A stretch of 64,000 bases of DNA from DATFTF01 sp963825175 (lineage in GTDB: Bacteria; Acidobacteriota; Thermoanaerobaculia; UBA5066; Gp7-AA6). The DNA is taken from contig CAWGSA010000001.1 of the NCBI GenBank assembly GCA_963825175.1, positions 930,001-994,000 on the forward strand. The letters run 5' to 3'. The notes under the pieces were generated by a model, which saw only the letters and a program-made list of their open reading frames with translations, was not told where the DNA came from and searched no databases. The translations under genes and the position numbers were made by a program. Below are positions 43,175 to 51,073 of the stretch, piece after piece (positions within the stretch are counted from its first letter, which is position 1; each line of letters starts with the position of its first letter).

Positions 43175-44314
43175 GTGGACGACACGGAGGACATCAACCG
43201 CCTCATCCAGGAGTTGAACGCCGGAGTTCGCGTGGAGAACGGCGGCTCCGAGGCGGAGACGCTGCGGCTGTCCCGGTGGCTCGCGCAGCTGCTCGAGCGG
43301 CGGGGCAGCGACCTCCTGCTCGTGGCCGGCGCCCCTCCCTCGGTGCGCGTGGACGGGCGCGTGCTGCCCTTGCCCGAGGCGCCCCTGTCCGGCGAGGAGA
43401 TCGACGAAGCGGTGCTTCCGGCGCTGCCCGCGCACGCGCGCGCGGCGTACGCGCAGCAGCACATCGCGGACGGATCCTACAAGGGCGGCGGCCAGGGCCG
43501 CTTCCGTATCAACCTGCATCGGGAACGGGGACGCGCCGCGGCCACCGTGCGCGCCCTTCCCTCCGAGCCCCCCCGCCTGTCCACGCTGAACCTGCCGCCG
43601 GGCGTCGAGGCCCTGACGAGGCTGCCCCGCGGCCTCGTGCTGGTGGGAGGGCCGACCGGTTCGGGCAAGACGACGACTCTCGCCGCGATGGTGGAGGAGA
43701 TCAACCGGCGCGACGCCCGGCACATCGTGACGATCGAGGACCCCATCGAGTACGAGCACCCGCACCGCTCGAGCCTCGTGGAGCAGGTGGAGATCGGGTC
43801 GGACGCGCCGGACTTTCCCACCGCGCTGCGCGCGGCGATGCGCCAGGCTCCCGACGTGATCGTGGTGGGCGAAATGCGCGATCCCGAGACGATGCGCATC
43901 GCGCTGGCGGCGGCGGAGACCGGGCACCTGGTCTTCTCGACCGTCCACACCACCGACGTCGCTTCCACCGTGTCCCGCGTCGCCGACTCCTTCTCGATCG
44001 AGCGGCAGGCGACGATCCGGCAGGAGCTGTCGATGGCGCTGGCCGCCGTGTTGACACAGACGCTGCTGGCGAGAAAAGGGGGCGGCCGCGTCCCCGCCGC
44101 GGAGCTGCTCGTGCTGGGCTACGGAGCGCGCCAGCACATTCGCAAGAATGCCTTGCAGCACCTGCACCAGGAGATCGCGCTGACGCGAAAGTCGGGCTCG
44201 GTGACCCTCGAAGAATCGCTCGCCCGGCTCGTGAAGGAGGGCCTGGTCGAAGCCGAGGAAGCCCGGGCCCGGGCCGCGCATGTCGAAGAGCTGGAGAACC
44301 TCTTGAGACAGTGA
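43175..44314 (+). CDS. PilT/PilU-type pilus retraction ATPase
   Basis: This is a 379-aa secretion ATPase of the GspE superfamily. It has Walker A GGPTGSGKTTT, Asp box TIEDPIEYEH, Walker B APDVIVVGEMRD and His box STVHTTD. The N-terminal PAS-like domain includes RGSDLLLVAGAPPSVRVDG. It powers depolymerisation of type IV pili (twitching) as a hexamer under the membrane. An unusual ~35-residue leader precedes the normal PilT start. The start is GTG at 43175. No other pilus gene is in the window, so the assignment to PilT rather than PilU is by motif only. Confidence 0.88.
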   Translation: MDDTEDINRLIQELNAGVRVENGGSEAETLRLSRWLAQLLERRGSDLLLVAGAPPSVRVDGRVLPLPEAPLSGEEIDEAVLPALPAHARAAYAQQHIADGSYKGGGQGRFRINLHRERGRAAATVRALPSEPPRLSTLNLPPGVEALTRLPRGLVLVGGPTGSGKTTTLAAMVEEINRRDARHIVTIEDPIEYEHPHRSSLVEQVEIGSDAPDFPTALRAAMRQAPDVIVVGEMRDPETMRIALAAAETGHLVFSTVHTTDVASTVSRVADSFSIERQATIRQELSMALAAVLTQTLLARKGGGRVPAAELLVLGYGARQHIRKNALQHLHQEIALTRKSGSVTLEESLARLVKEGLVEAEEARARAAHVEELENLLRQ

Positions 44315-44341
44315 CGGTTTCCGTTCTCGTCACTCGTCACT

Positions 44342-45475
44342 TCATACTTCCCTCCTGAACAACACCTTCGTCAGCACGCCGCAGACGAGTGAGAAGGTGA
44401 GCAGAAACACCCAGCGCGGGTAGGCGGTCGCGGCCGGCGCGCCGCGCAGAATCAGGTCCCGGAGCGCCTCCACCCCGTACGTCAGCGGGTCGACGTTGGA
44501 GATCGCCCGCAGCCATCCCGGGTAGGACTCGACCGGATAGAGCGCGCCGGAGGGGAAGAAGAGGAGCGCGTTGATGATGCCGAACATGCCCCGCAGCACG
44601 CTGGCCTGACGCGCGCGGGCGAACAGAAGGAACCATACCGAGGCGATCGCGAGCGACGTCAGAAAGACCGTGACCAGCGCGGCGAGGACCGCGCTGAACG
44701 CCGGCGAGGGCCCCGGGGCGAGCATGAGGATCGCCAGCAGGACGAGCCCTCCCGCGAGCGAGGCGACGACCGAACCGGCCAGGATGTGGCCCGTCACCAG
44801 AGTTCCCGTCGAGATCGGCGTCACCAGGTACCCCTCGTGATAGCCGTACATGCGGTCCTCGATCACCTGCAGCCCGCCCGAGACCATCGAGCCCATGAAG
44901 ATGGAGAGGCAGACCACCGCCGGGCCCAGGTACGTCAGGTAATCGAGGTAGGGATAGGCCTCCAGGCGCACTGCGGGCGAAGTCCTGGCCGGCTGTCCGC
45001 TCTGAGCGACCTCGTCCCAGATCGCCGCGAGCGCGGCGTCCACGGCGTCGTAGGAGAACCGCTCGGTGTTGTCTCCGACGAACGCGGGCACCGGTCCTCG
45101 CGGGCCGAGCCGATACGGCAGGATCCACACGCCGCGATAGCGGCCTCGGTGGAGGTCCGTCAGGGCCGCGTCGCGATCGGACAGAAACACGACGGTGACC
45201 AGATCGCGCCCGCTCGAGAGCGCCATCACGCCCCGCCGGCACGCCGAGGAATAGGCGTTGTCCGCTTCGTCGACGACGGCCAGGGGGATATGGCGCATCT
45301 GCCGATTGAGGGCGTTGCCCAGGATGACGAGATACACCAGCGGGAAGAGCATCGTCGAGATGATCAGGACGGGCTGGCGCCAGAGCGTGAGGTAGGCCCG
45401 CTGACAGATGGCGAGGATTCCGAGGACCGCGATCCTCGCCCTGCCCGCTCCCTCCCGCCGCGCGCGCTCGCTCAC
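44342..45475 (-). CDS. ABC-2 type transporter permease
   Basis: This is a 377-aa membrane protein. It has a first transmembrane helix near residue 35 (VLIISTMLFPLVYLVILG) and a large extracytoplasmic domain (about 55-190). Five further helices follow, with the ABC-2 signature zone FFPSGALYPVESYPGWLRAI. It is the membrane subunit of an exporter together with the ATPase and HlyD-type protein encoded upstream. The GTG start (45473-45475) overlaps the ATPase stop. Drug, lipid or polymer export is possible; the cargo cannot be predicted. Confidence 0.9.
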   Translation of the reverse strand: MSERARREGAGRARIAVLGILAICQRAYLTLWRQPVLIISTMLFPLVYLVILGNALNRQMRHIPLAVVDEADNAYSSACRRGVMALSSGRDLVTVVFLSDRDAALTDLHRGRYRGVWILPYRLGPRGPVPAFVGDNTERFSYDAVDAALAAIWDEVAQSGQPARTSPAVRLEAYPYLDYLTYLGPAVVCLSIFMGSMVSGGLQVIEDRMYGYHEGYLVTPISTGTLVTGHILAGSVVASLAGGLVLLAILMLAPGPSPAFSAVLAALVTVFLTSLAIASVWFLLFARARQASVLRGMFGIINALLFFPSGALYPVESYPGWLRAISNVDPLTYGVEALRDLILRGAPAATAYPRWVFLLTFSLVCGVLTKVLFRREV

Positions 45476-46428
45476 GATTCGCGCAGCGCCCGACCGGTGT
45501 AGGAAAAGAACACGTCCTCCAGGGTGACCGGCGCGATGGTCAGGTGGAGGACGCGGTACCCCTTCTCCTCCAGTGTCTGGGCGGCGCGCCGGCCCACACC
45601 CTCGCCCGGGCGGGACTGAAACTCGACGACGCACGGCGTGATCTCGCGCCAGTTGATCGCGCCCAGAGACTGGATCGCCGTCCGATCCGCCGGCTCCACC
45701 GCGCGGTCCGTCTCGATCTCCGCTCGCTCTCCCGTGGCCAGCCCCCGCTTCAACGCTTCGGGAGAGCCTTCGCAGAGAATGCGGCCCCGATCCAGGATCG
45801 CCACCCGATCGCACAGGAAGTCCGCCTCGTCCATCGCATGGGTCGTCAACATGATCGCGAGGTCCTGATCGGCGGTCTTGAGCTCGCCCAGCATGTCCCA
45901 GATCGAGCGCCGGCTCTGCGGATCGAGCCCGGTCGTGGGCTCGTCCAGGAACAGGACGTGCGGAGAGTGCAGGACCCCCCGAGCAATCTCGAGGCGACGG
46001 CGCATCCCTCCCGAGAGCTGACGGGTGAGCTGCCTGCGCCGGTCGACCAGCCCCACCTGCTCCAGGCGGCGCGTCATCCGCTGCGCCAGCTCGCGGCCCC
46101 ACAGCCCGTACATCTTTCCCTGCACCGAGAGGTTCTCCTCCACCGTCAGGTTCTCGTCCGTCGTCACGGCCTGGGAGACGGTCCCGATCGAAGAGCGAAC
46201 CGCGGCCTTGTCGCCGATGAGATCGTGGCCCCGGATGCGCGCGGCTCCGGACGTCGGCGGAAGCAGCGTGGTCAGCATTCGAATCAGGGTCGTCTTGCCT
46301 GCGCCGTTGGGCCCGAGAAGCCCATAGGTCTCGCCGGGAGACACGGAGAAGGACACCGCGTCGTCCGCCACGAAACTTCCGAAGCGTTTGGTCAAGCGAT
46401 CCACTTCGATCGAGAGGAATTGATTCAT
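45472..46428 (-). CDS. ABC transporter ATP-binding protein
   Basis: This is a 318-aa ATPase of the DrrA/CcmA-like group. It has Walker A GPNGAGKTT, Q-loop in SIGTVSQAVTTDENLTVEEN, signature LSGGMRRRLEIA, Walker B VLFLDEPTTGLD and H-loop TTHAMDEAD. It has the extra C-terminal domain (about 225-318) typical of DrrA-type exporters. It is coupled to the permease downstream by GTGA and lies after an octad element that separates it from the HlyD-type gene. Confidence 0.94.
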   Translation of the reverse strand: MNQFLSIEVDRLTKRFGSFVADDAVSFSVSPGETYGLLGPNGAGKTTLIRMLTTLLPPTSGAARIRGHDLIGDKAAVRSSIGTVSQAVTTDENLTVEENLSVQGKMYGLWGRELAQRMTRRLEQVGLVDRRRQLTRQLSGGMRRRLEIARGVLHSPHVLFLDEPTTGLDPQSRRSIWDMLGELKTADQDLAIMLTTHAMDEADFLCDRVAILDRGRILCEGSPEALKRGLATGERAEIETDRAVEPADRTAIQSLGAINWREITPCVVEFQSRPGEGVGRRAAQTLEEKGYRVLHLTIAPVTLEDVFFSYTGRALRES

Positions 46429-46553
46429 GGACTCATGGATTCATGGATTCATGGATTCATTGTTTCGTGGACTCGCGTCGACCGATCATTTTCGTTGCCG
46501 CCCCAATCCGACAACGGGTCGATGATTCAAGGAATCGATTCTTCTCAATTCTT
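46422..46553. repeat. octad element (ATTCATGG arrays with shared core), copy 1
   Basis: The left array 46422-46465 consists of five ATTCATGG-type units and includes the ATPase start. A ~55-bp core contains ATTTTCG, CCGCCCCAAT and GGGTCGATG, and an opposite-facing AATCGATTC/CAATTC right part follows. The core order matches the element at 48826-48937. The right part includes the HlyD-type stop codon. Confidence 0.75.
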
Positions 46554-47453
46554 CCGTGCTTCGACCACGAACGTCTGCCCGGCGATCACCCCGGAGGCCT
46601 CCGGGAGGAGTCGGACCGAGAAGGTCTTCAGGTCCCGGCTCTGCAATCCCCAGTTCCTCCGCGTGGCGAAGTCCGACCGCGGCTTGACGGACATCACGCG
46701 CGCGAAGAAGGGCGCGTCGGGGCGGGCTTGAGGCCAGGCTCGGACTCGCGAGCCGACGCCGAAAACAGACAGGCGCTCCTCCGGAACTTCGACGCGCAGA
46801 TAGGGAGCCGAAATCTCCAGGGTGAGAATGGGACTGCCGGCCTCGACGAACTCGCCTCGCCGGTGGAGGCGGGTCAGCACGCGGCCCGATGCGGGCGCGA
46901 TGAGAGTTCCTTCCTTCTCGAAGCGGCGCACCTTTTCCTGCCGGACGGCGAGGGCCGACTCCTCCGCGTCCAGCTGCTGCTTCTCGGTCTCGCGCGCACG
47001 GATTCCCGCCAGCGCGGCGTCCCGTTTGTGCTGCAGGGTTTCCAGATCGGCGGAGGCCGCGATCCCCTCCTTGGCCAGCCGCGAGAGACGGCGCTCGTCG
47101 CTCTCGATCTGAGCGAGATCGGCCTTCAATTGCGCAACCTCCTCGCGCCGGGTCGCGTCGCGGGCCCGCACCTGGGCGCGCTGACGGTCGAAATCCGCGG
47201 CGTCCTGCGACAGGCCGGGCTCTTCGATGCGGGCCACCACGGAGCCCTCGCCGATCGGCTCCCCCTCGTCGGGAACGCGGGTCACCAGCCGCCCGCTGCG
47301 CGAAAAGGAGAGATCCAGGCTCTGCTCCTCGGCAATGGCCAGGAGGCGAAGCGGACGACCGGTGTCGTTCTCCTCGCGCATGAGCCCGCCATAGACCCAA
47401 GCCCCGGCCGCGGCGATTAAGACCGCCACGGCCACCCACCAAGCTTTTCTCAT
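46545..47453 (-). CDS. HlyD-family efflux periplasmic adaptor
   Basis: This is a 302-aa protein. It has an N-terminal anchor (about 5-24), a first biotinyl-lipoyl half (LSFSRSGRLVTRVPDEGEPI), a long coiled coil (about 82-165, with LKADLAQIESDERRLSRLAK), then the second lipoyl half (GTLIAPASGRVLTRLHRRGE) and a beta-barrel. It would link the ABC exporter in the inner membrane to an outer-membrane channel, which is not in the window. It is the first gene of the three-gene exporter operon and is divergent from the response regulator. Confidence 0.9.
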   Translation of the reverse strand: MRKAWWVAVAVLIAAAGAWVYGGLMREENDTGRPLRLLAIAEEQSLDLSFSRSGRLVTRVPDEGEPIGEGSVVARIEEPGLSQDAADFDRQRAQVRARDATRREEVAQLKADLAQIESDERRLSRLAKEGIAASADLETLQHKRDAALAGIRARETEKQQLDAEESALAVRQEKVRRFEKEGTLIAPASGRVLTRLHRRGEFVEAGSPILTLEISAPYLRVEVPEERLSVFGVGSRVRAWPQARPDAPFFARVMSVKPRSDFATRRNWGLQSRDLKTFSVRLLPEASGVIAGQTFVVEARKN

Positions 47454-47545
47454 TTCGCCGTCGAGATCTTACCGCCGCCGGAGCGTCCCCGGGCGGGGAC
47501 ACGCCGGAAACGGGTATCGGAATTGCTCTGTCCCCGGCCAGGGTC

Positions 47546-47983
47546 ATGCAAATGGACTCCGTTCCGTCCGCTCGCCGCATCCTCCTGGTGGAAGACGACC
47601 GCAGCCACCGCTGGGTGCTGCGGAGAGTGCTGGAGAACTCCCTGGGAGAGGAGATCGTGATCGAAGAGGCCGAGACGGGAGAGAGCGCTTTGAGGCGCGC
47701 GACGCGGCGGCCCGGCGTCGACCTGATCCTTCTGGACCTGAATCTCCCGGACATGTCCGGATTCGAGGTCTTGAAGCGGCTGCGCGGCGAATCGCGCACC
47801 CGAGCCCTGCCGGTCGTTGTCCTCACCAGCTCGCAGGAAAAGGAGGACATCCGACAGGCCTTCGAATGCGGGGCCAATTCTTTCGTGTCGAAGTCGGAGA
47901 CGCCCGAGCTGATGCTGCGCCGCCTGCAGATGCTTCCGGTGTACTGGCTGGAGCTCAATCGCCTGCCGGATGACTCGGCCTGA
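47546..47983 (+). CDS. stand-alone CheY-like response regulator (Rcp1-type)
   Basis: This is a 145-aa receiver domain alone. It has the acidic pocket in ILLVEDDRSH, the phospho-acceptor Asp in LILLDLNLPDMSG, the Thr/Ser switch in VVVLTSSQEKED and the Lys in FVSKSETPE. The slightly long alpha4/beta5 region fits the Rcp1 group that pairs with bacteriophytochromes or hybrid kinases. There is no output domain and no kinase nearby, so it signals by protein contact with an unlinked partner. Confidence 0.92.
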   Translation: MQMDSVPSARRILLVEDDRSHRWVLRRVLENSLGEEIVIEEAETGESALRRATRRPGVDLILLDLNLPDMSGFEVLKRLRGESRTRALPVVVLTSSQEKEDIRQAFECGANSFVSKSETPELMLRRLQMLPVYWLELNRLPDDSA

Positions 47984-48003
47984 GTTCAGGGCTTGAGGTC
48001 TAA
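47982..48003. repeat. short heptad arm left of the MITE-like element
   Basis: AGTTCAGGGCTTGAGGTCTAA reads, in reverse, as degenerate TTAGACC-type heptads. It matches in opposite orientation the array at 48305-48340 on the other side of the MITE-like element. Confidence 0.4.
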
Positions 48004-48275
48004 CAGCCCGTGGAAAAATGGATGCGGGTGTCGCGTCAGGGCTCTTGCATCTCACGGCACGCAACATCCGGGTCGTGTAACGAATCTCATTCCGGTGTAG
48101 ATGATCGGAGCGGGGCAGGCAAAGGCCCTGCCGCCGCAAGCGGTTGCGGCGGCGCAGGACCGTCTGCGTCGTTGCCACTCCTTCCCGATGCATCTCGCAT
48201 CGCCTTCGTCGTGTCGCCTCGCATCCGGCCCCACGGCGCTCGCAACGCCACCTCACACCGTTTTTCCACGGGCTG
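48004..48275. mobile_element. MITE-like element with perfect 15-bp terminal inverted repeats
   Basis: This is a 272-bp element bounded by CAGCCCGTGGAAAAA (48004-48018) and its exact inverse (48261-48275), with similarity continuing inward for about 12 bp. It has no coding capacity. An internal perfect hairpin CCGCCGCAA-GCGG-TTGCGGCGG is present. The ends look like those of an IS element, so a transposase in trans is expected. No obvious target duplication is visible. It fills most of the 365-bp spacer 47984-48348 between the response regulator and purE. Confidence 0.8.
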
Positions 48276-48304
48276 CTCAGGTTGAGCACGACGGAGGACT
48301 GTCG

Positions 48305-48340
48305 ATTTAGACTTTAGACTTCAGACCTTAGACCTTAGAC
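48305..48340. repeat. heptad array (TTTAGAC/CTTAGAC)
   Basis: Five units with period 7 (TTTAGAC, TTTAGAC, TTCAGAC, CTTAGAC, CTTAGAC) lie just before the purE start region. Confidence 0.85.
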
Positions 48341-48348
48341 TCCCCCGC

Positions 48349-48837
48349 ATGGCACAACCTCTCGTCTCGGTCCTGATGGGCAGCAAGTCCGACTGGGAAA
48401 CGATGCGGCATTGCTGCGAAACGTTGGACCGCTTCGGCGTACCTCGCGAGGCGAAGGTTCTCTCCGCCCACCGCACACCCGGACCGACCGCCGAGTACGT
48501 CTCACGGGCCGAGGAACGCGGCATCCAGGTCGTGATCGCGGCGGCCGGAGGGGCCGCTCATCTGGCGGGCGTCGCCGCGGCCCACACCATCCTGCCGGTT
48601 CTGGGCGTCCCAATGGAGAGCGCCTCCCTGAAGGGCCTCGACTCCCTGTTGTCGACGGTTCAAATGCCGGGAGGGATTCCGGTGGGCACGCTCGCCATCG
48701 GTAAACCGGGAGCGATCAACGCGGCGCTCCTGGCGATCGCCATGCTCGCCCGCAGCCGCCCCGAGCTCGCCGACAAACTGCGCGCGTTCCGAAAGGAACA
48801 GGCCGAAAAGGTGCTCAACGAGGAATTGAAGAATTGA
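48349..48837 (+). CDS. purE: 5-(carboxyamino)imidazole ribonucleotide mutase
   Basis: This is a 162-aa class I PurE of normal length. It has the substrate-binding loops VLMGSKSDWETM, VLSAHRTPG (catalytic His), AAAGGAAHLAGV, PVLGVPMESASLKGLDSL and VQMPGGIPVGTLA. It converts N5-CAIR to CAIR in purine synthesis and acts as an octamer in the cytoplasm. The partner purK is not in the window. The last residues (EELKN) run into the left arm of an octad element. Confidence 0.97.
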   Translation: MAQPLVSVLMGSKSDWETMRHCCETLDRFGVPREAKVLSAHRTPGPTAEYVSRAEERGIQVVIAAAGGAAHLAGVAAAHTILPVLGVPMESASLKGLDSLLSTVQMPGGIPVGTLAIGKPGAINAALLAIAMLARSRPELADKLRAFRKEQAEKVLNEELKN

Positions 48838-48937
48838 ACCATTGATTCATTGTTTGACTGGGGCCGAGATTTTTCGACCGCCCCAATTGGGTCCAGCGGT
48901 CAACGCTTCGATGGATCAATGAATCAATGAATCAATC
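48826..48937. repeat. octad element (GAATCAAT arrays with shared core), copy 2
   Basis: The left arm GAATTGAA/GATTCATTG at 48826-48855 is followed by a core with GATTTTTCG, CCGCCCCAAT and GGGTC. The right arm GATCAATGAATCAATGAATC is at 48912-48937. It spans the convergent purE and sirtuin stops and supplies the sirtuin's last residues (DSLIH). Confidence 0.8.
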
Positions 48938-49719
48938 CTTGTCAGGACCTCTTCCGCCTTTCCGGCGATGGCCAGGTCGAGCCCGTCCGCGCCCGGTTCG
49001 GGGTTGATCTCGGCGGTGAAGGCCCCTCGCCGGGCTGCTTCCCGGGACAGGCCGGCGGCGGGATAGACGATCGAGGACGTGCCGACCACGAGGCACACGT
49101 CGCAATCGAGCGCGGCGGCCGATCGCCTCAGGACGGCCGGATCGATCGGCTCTCCGAACCAGACCACGCCCGGTCGCGCGATCCCTCCGCAGCCCGGGCA
49201 GCGCGGAGGCAGCTCGGGCAGGGACGCCCTGTCGTCCTGCCAGAGGGCCGCGCCGCAGCCGCTCCAGCACGCGAGCTCCCAGATCGAGCCGTGAAAACGG
49301 ACGACGTTGCAAGTACGGGCGAGCTCGTGGAGACCGTCGACGTTCTGGGTGACGAGAGTGAAAGCGGGGAAACGACGGCTCCAGGAAGCGAGGACCTCGT
49401 GAGCCGGATTGGGCCGGCAGCGGGCGATCGTCTGGCGGCGCCAGTCGTACCACTCCCAGACCGTCCGGGGGTCGCGGGCGAACGCCTCGGGAGTAGCCAG
49501 ATCCTCGGCGCGAAAGTTGCGCCACAGGCCCTCGGCCGCACGGAAGGTCGGGATGCCGCTCGCCGCGGACACACCGGCGCCGGTCACGACGGTGACGCGG
49601 GAAGCCGCGCGCAGCCGGCCCGCCAGAAGGTCGAGGTCCGGGTCCCCCTTCAAGGCGGTGCTCCGTCGGGCTCGATCCTGGCCTCGTCCGGCTCGTGAGC
49701 TCTCAGGCATCACACTCAT
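48916..49719 (-). CDS. NAD-dependent protein deacylase (sirtuin)
   Basis: This is a 267-aa Sir2 family protein. It has the NAD site VVTGAGVSAASGIPTFR and LVTQNVDGLHE, the catalytic His in FHGSIWEL, a zinc module with CWSGC and CPGC, and VVGTSSIVYPAA. The YDWRR stretch supplies the Tyr-x-x-Arg pair found in SIRT5/CobB-type enzymes, so acidic acyl groups such as succinyl may be accepted as well as acetyl. The N-terminal ~30 residues are basic and poorly conserved. The C-terminal tail is encoded by the octad array. Confidence 0.92.
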   Translation of the reverse strand: MSVMPESSRAGRGQDRARRSTALKGDPDLDLLAGRLRAASRVTVVTGAGVSAASGIPTFRAAEGLWRNFRAEDLATPEAFARDPRTVWEWYDWRRQTIARCRPNPAHEVLASWSRRFPAFTLVTQNVDGLHELARTCNVVRFHGSIWELACWSGCGAALWQDDRASLPELPPRCPGCGGIARPGVVWFGEPIDPAVLRRSAAALDCDVCLVVGTSSIVYPAAGLSREAARRGAFTAEINPEPGADGLDLAIAGKAEEVLTRIDSLIH

Positions 49720-49790
49720 GGTAGCGCGAGCTTCACCGTCGGGTCCTTGCCCCCGGTTCGCGCCCCTGACCAGGTTCCGGCGCTTACACC

Positions 49791-49943
49791 CCCGGTTCGC
49801 GGCGCGCGAAGTCTCCCAGTGGGGAGGAAGCGCGCGCCGCGGGAGCGTGAGCGCAGCGAGGAATCAGGTCTGTGGTCGAGCCGACAGGCGAGCCGCGGAC
49901 CGGTGCGCCCGAAGGGCGCAGATCCCTCGCAAGCGGAAGCGAC
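49791..49943 (+). repeat. 150-bp structured repeat, copy C (full)
   Basis: This full copy begins CCCGGTTCGCGGCGCGCGAA and has both hairpin arms (second arm CGCGCGCCGC at about 49831). It ends with the small hairpin GTGCGCCCGAAGGGCGCA and AAGCGGAAGCGAC, 3 bp before the M14-like gene stop. A short CCCCGGTTCGCG fragment at about 49751 repeats its left end. Confidence 0.88.
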
Positions 49944-49946
49944 GGA

Positions 49947-51005
49947 TTACGGCCCCCCTCGAGCCACCACGCCGATGTTCGCGATGGTGTCTCCCTTCTT
50001 CATGGAAGGGACCCCGCACACGTAGAGAACGATTCCAGCGGCCGGCGCTTTGGCCTCGAACACGGGCTTTCCAAAAAAATCGGTCACGGTGCCGATCTTC
50101 ATCCCCTGCTCGACGTACTGGCCCCGATGGACCGTCGGGCTGAAGATCCCGCCCACGTCGCTGACGACGGAGCGGACGTTCTCGATCCACACCGGATGAT
50201 CGATGCGCGTGGGCGCGCCGGGCAGCATCTTCAATTGGCGCATCACGGACAGGCATCCCCGGAACAGCTTGTCGACATCTTCAGGATCGGTGCGCCCGGA
50301 GTAGCCGGCTTCCGCCGCGATCGACGGCTTGCCGCGCGAGGTCGCGGTGTTGTCGAGGTACCGCGACGCGGCGGGATCCCGAGGACGATCGGTCACGATG
50401 ATGATGTGATCCAGGCCGAAGGCGAGCGCCATGTCCCGCGAGGCCGCGTCCTGGGCCGCGTTCCCGGTTTTCGTCCAGTACGCGTAGGGCCGAAGACTCT
50501 CATCCATGTCACCGCCGTGGAGGTCGATCAAGAAGTCGCTGACGTCAACGACGTTCTTGGTGAGAACGAAGGCGGCGCGCTCCGTCTGCGTTCCGTCGGC
50601 CCGGCCGGGATAGAAGCGGTTCATGCTCTTGCCGTCGACGGGATTGACGTGCATGACTTTCTGCTCGAAGGAGTTCACGTTGACCACCGGCAGGAGGATG
50701 AGGGTTCCCGACAGCTCCGTCGGATCGACCCGCTCCGCCAGGCGCTCGACGGCAAGGATCGAAGCGTATTCGGTGCCGTGGGCCCCCGAGACGACCGCGA
50801 GCACCGGCCCCGGCCACGCGCCGTGAAAGAGGATGACCGGGATGCGCATGCCCGGATCGGCGCCGGCCGGCACGTCGAGAAATCCGTTGCCGCGGTGTCC
50901 CTGTGTGGCCGTGGCCGTGCCCACGGTGAACGTCGCGCTTTGCGCGCGTGCCCCGGCGGAGACGAGCGGGAGAGCCGTCAGCAAGAGAGCGAAAGTGCGT
51001 CGCAT
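49947..51005 (-). CDS. secreted succinylglutamate desuccinylase/aspartoacylase-like M14 protein
   Basis: This is a 352-aa protein. It has a signal peptide (1-21, ARA|QS) and an M14-type zinc hydrolase fold: SGAHGTEYAS supplies the His and Glu ligands, PVVNVNSFEQ follows, FLIDLHGGDMD supplies the second His, and AEAGYSG is near the catalytic Glu. The C-terminal ~85 residues form a beta/lipoyl-like extension (IGTVTDFFGKPVFEAKAPAA), as in other AstE/AspA-like proteins. It would remove an acyl group from an amino acid or small amide in the periplasm. The substrate is not predictable. Confidence 0.87.
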   Translation of the reverse strand: MRRTFALLLTALPLVSAGARAQSATFTVGTATATQGHRGNGFLDVPAGADPGMRIPVILFHGAWPGPVLAVVSGAHGTEYASILAVERLAERVDPTELSGTLILLPVVNVNSFEQKVMHVNPVDGKSMNRFYPGRADGTQTERAAFVLTKNVVDVSDFLIDLHGGDMDESLRPYAYWTKTGNAAQDAASRDMALAFGLDHIIIVTDRPRDPAASRYLDNTATSRGKPSIAAEAGYSGRTDPEDVDKLFRGCLSVMRQLKMLPGAPTRIDHPVWIENVRSVVSDVGGIFSPTVHRGQYVEQGMKIGTVTDFFGKPVFEAKAPAAGIVLYVCGVPSMKKGDTIANIGVVARGGP

Positions 51006-51073
51006 GGGACCATAACTCTATCGAAGACCGGTGCCGAGTGCGGCGGCCCTCGTGGCCGCCCGTTCGATCGCAT

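Noticed and set aside
48004..48310. Small coding genes in the 365-bp spacer before purE
   Set aside because: Short frames on both strands lie inside the inverted-repeat element, with no ribosome binding site or recognisable protein.
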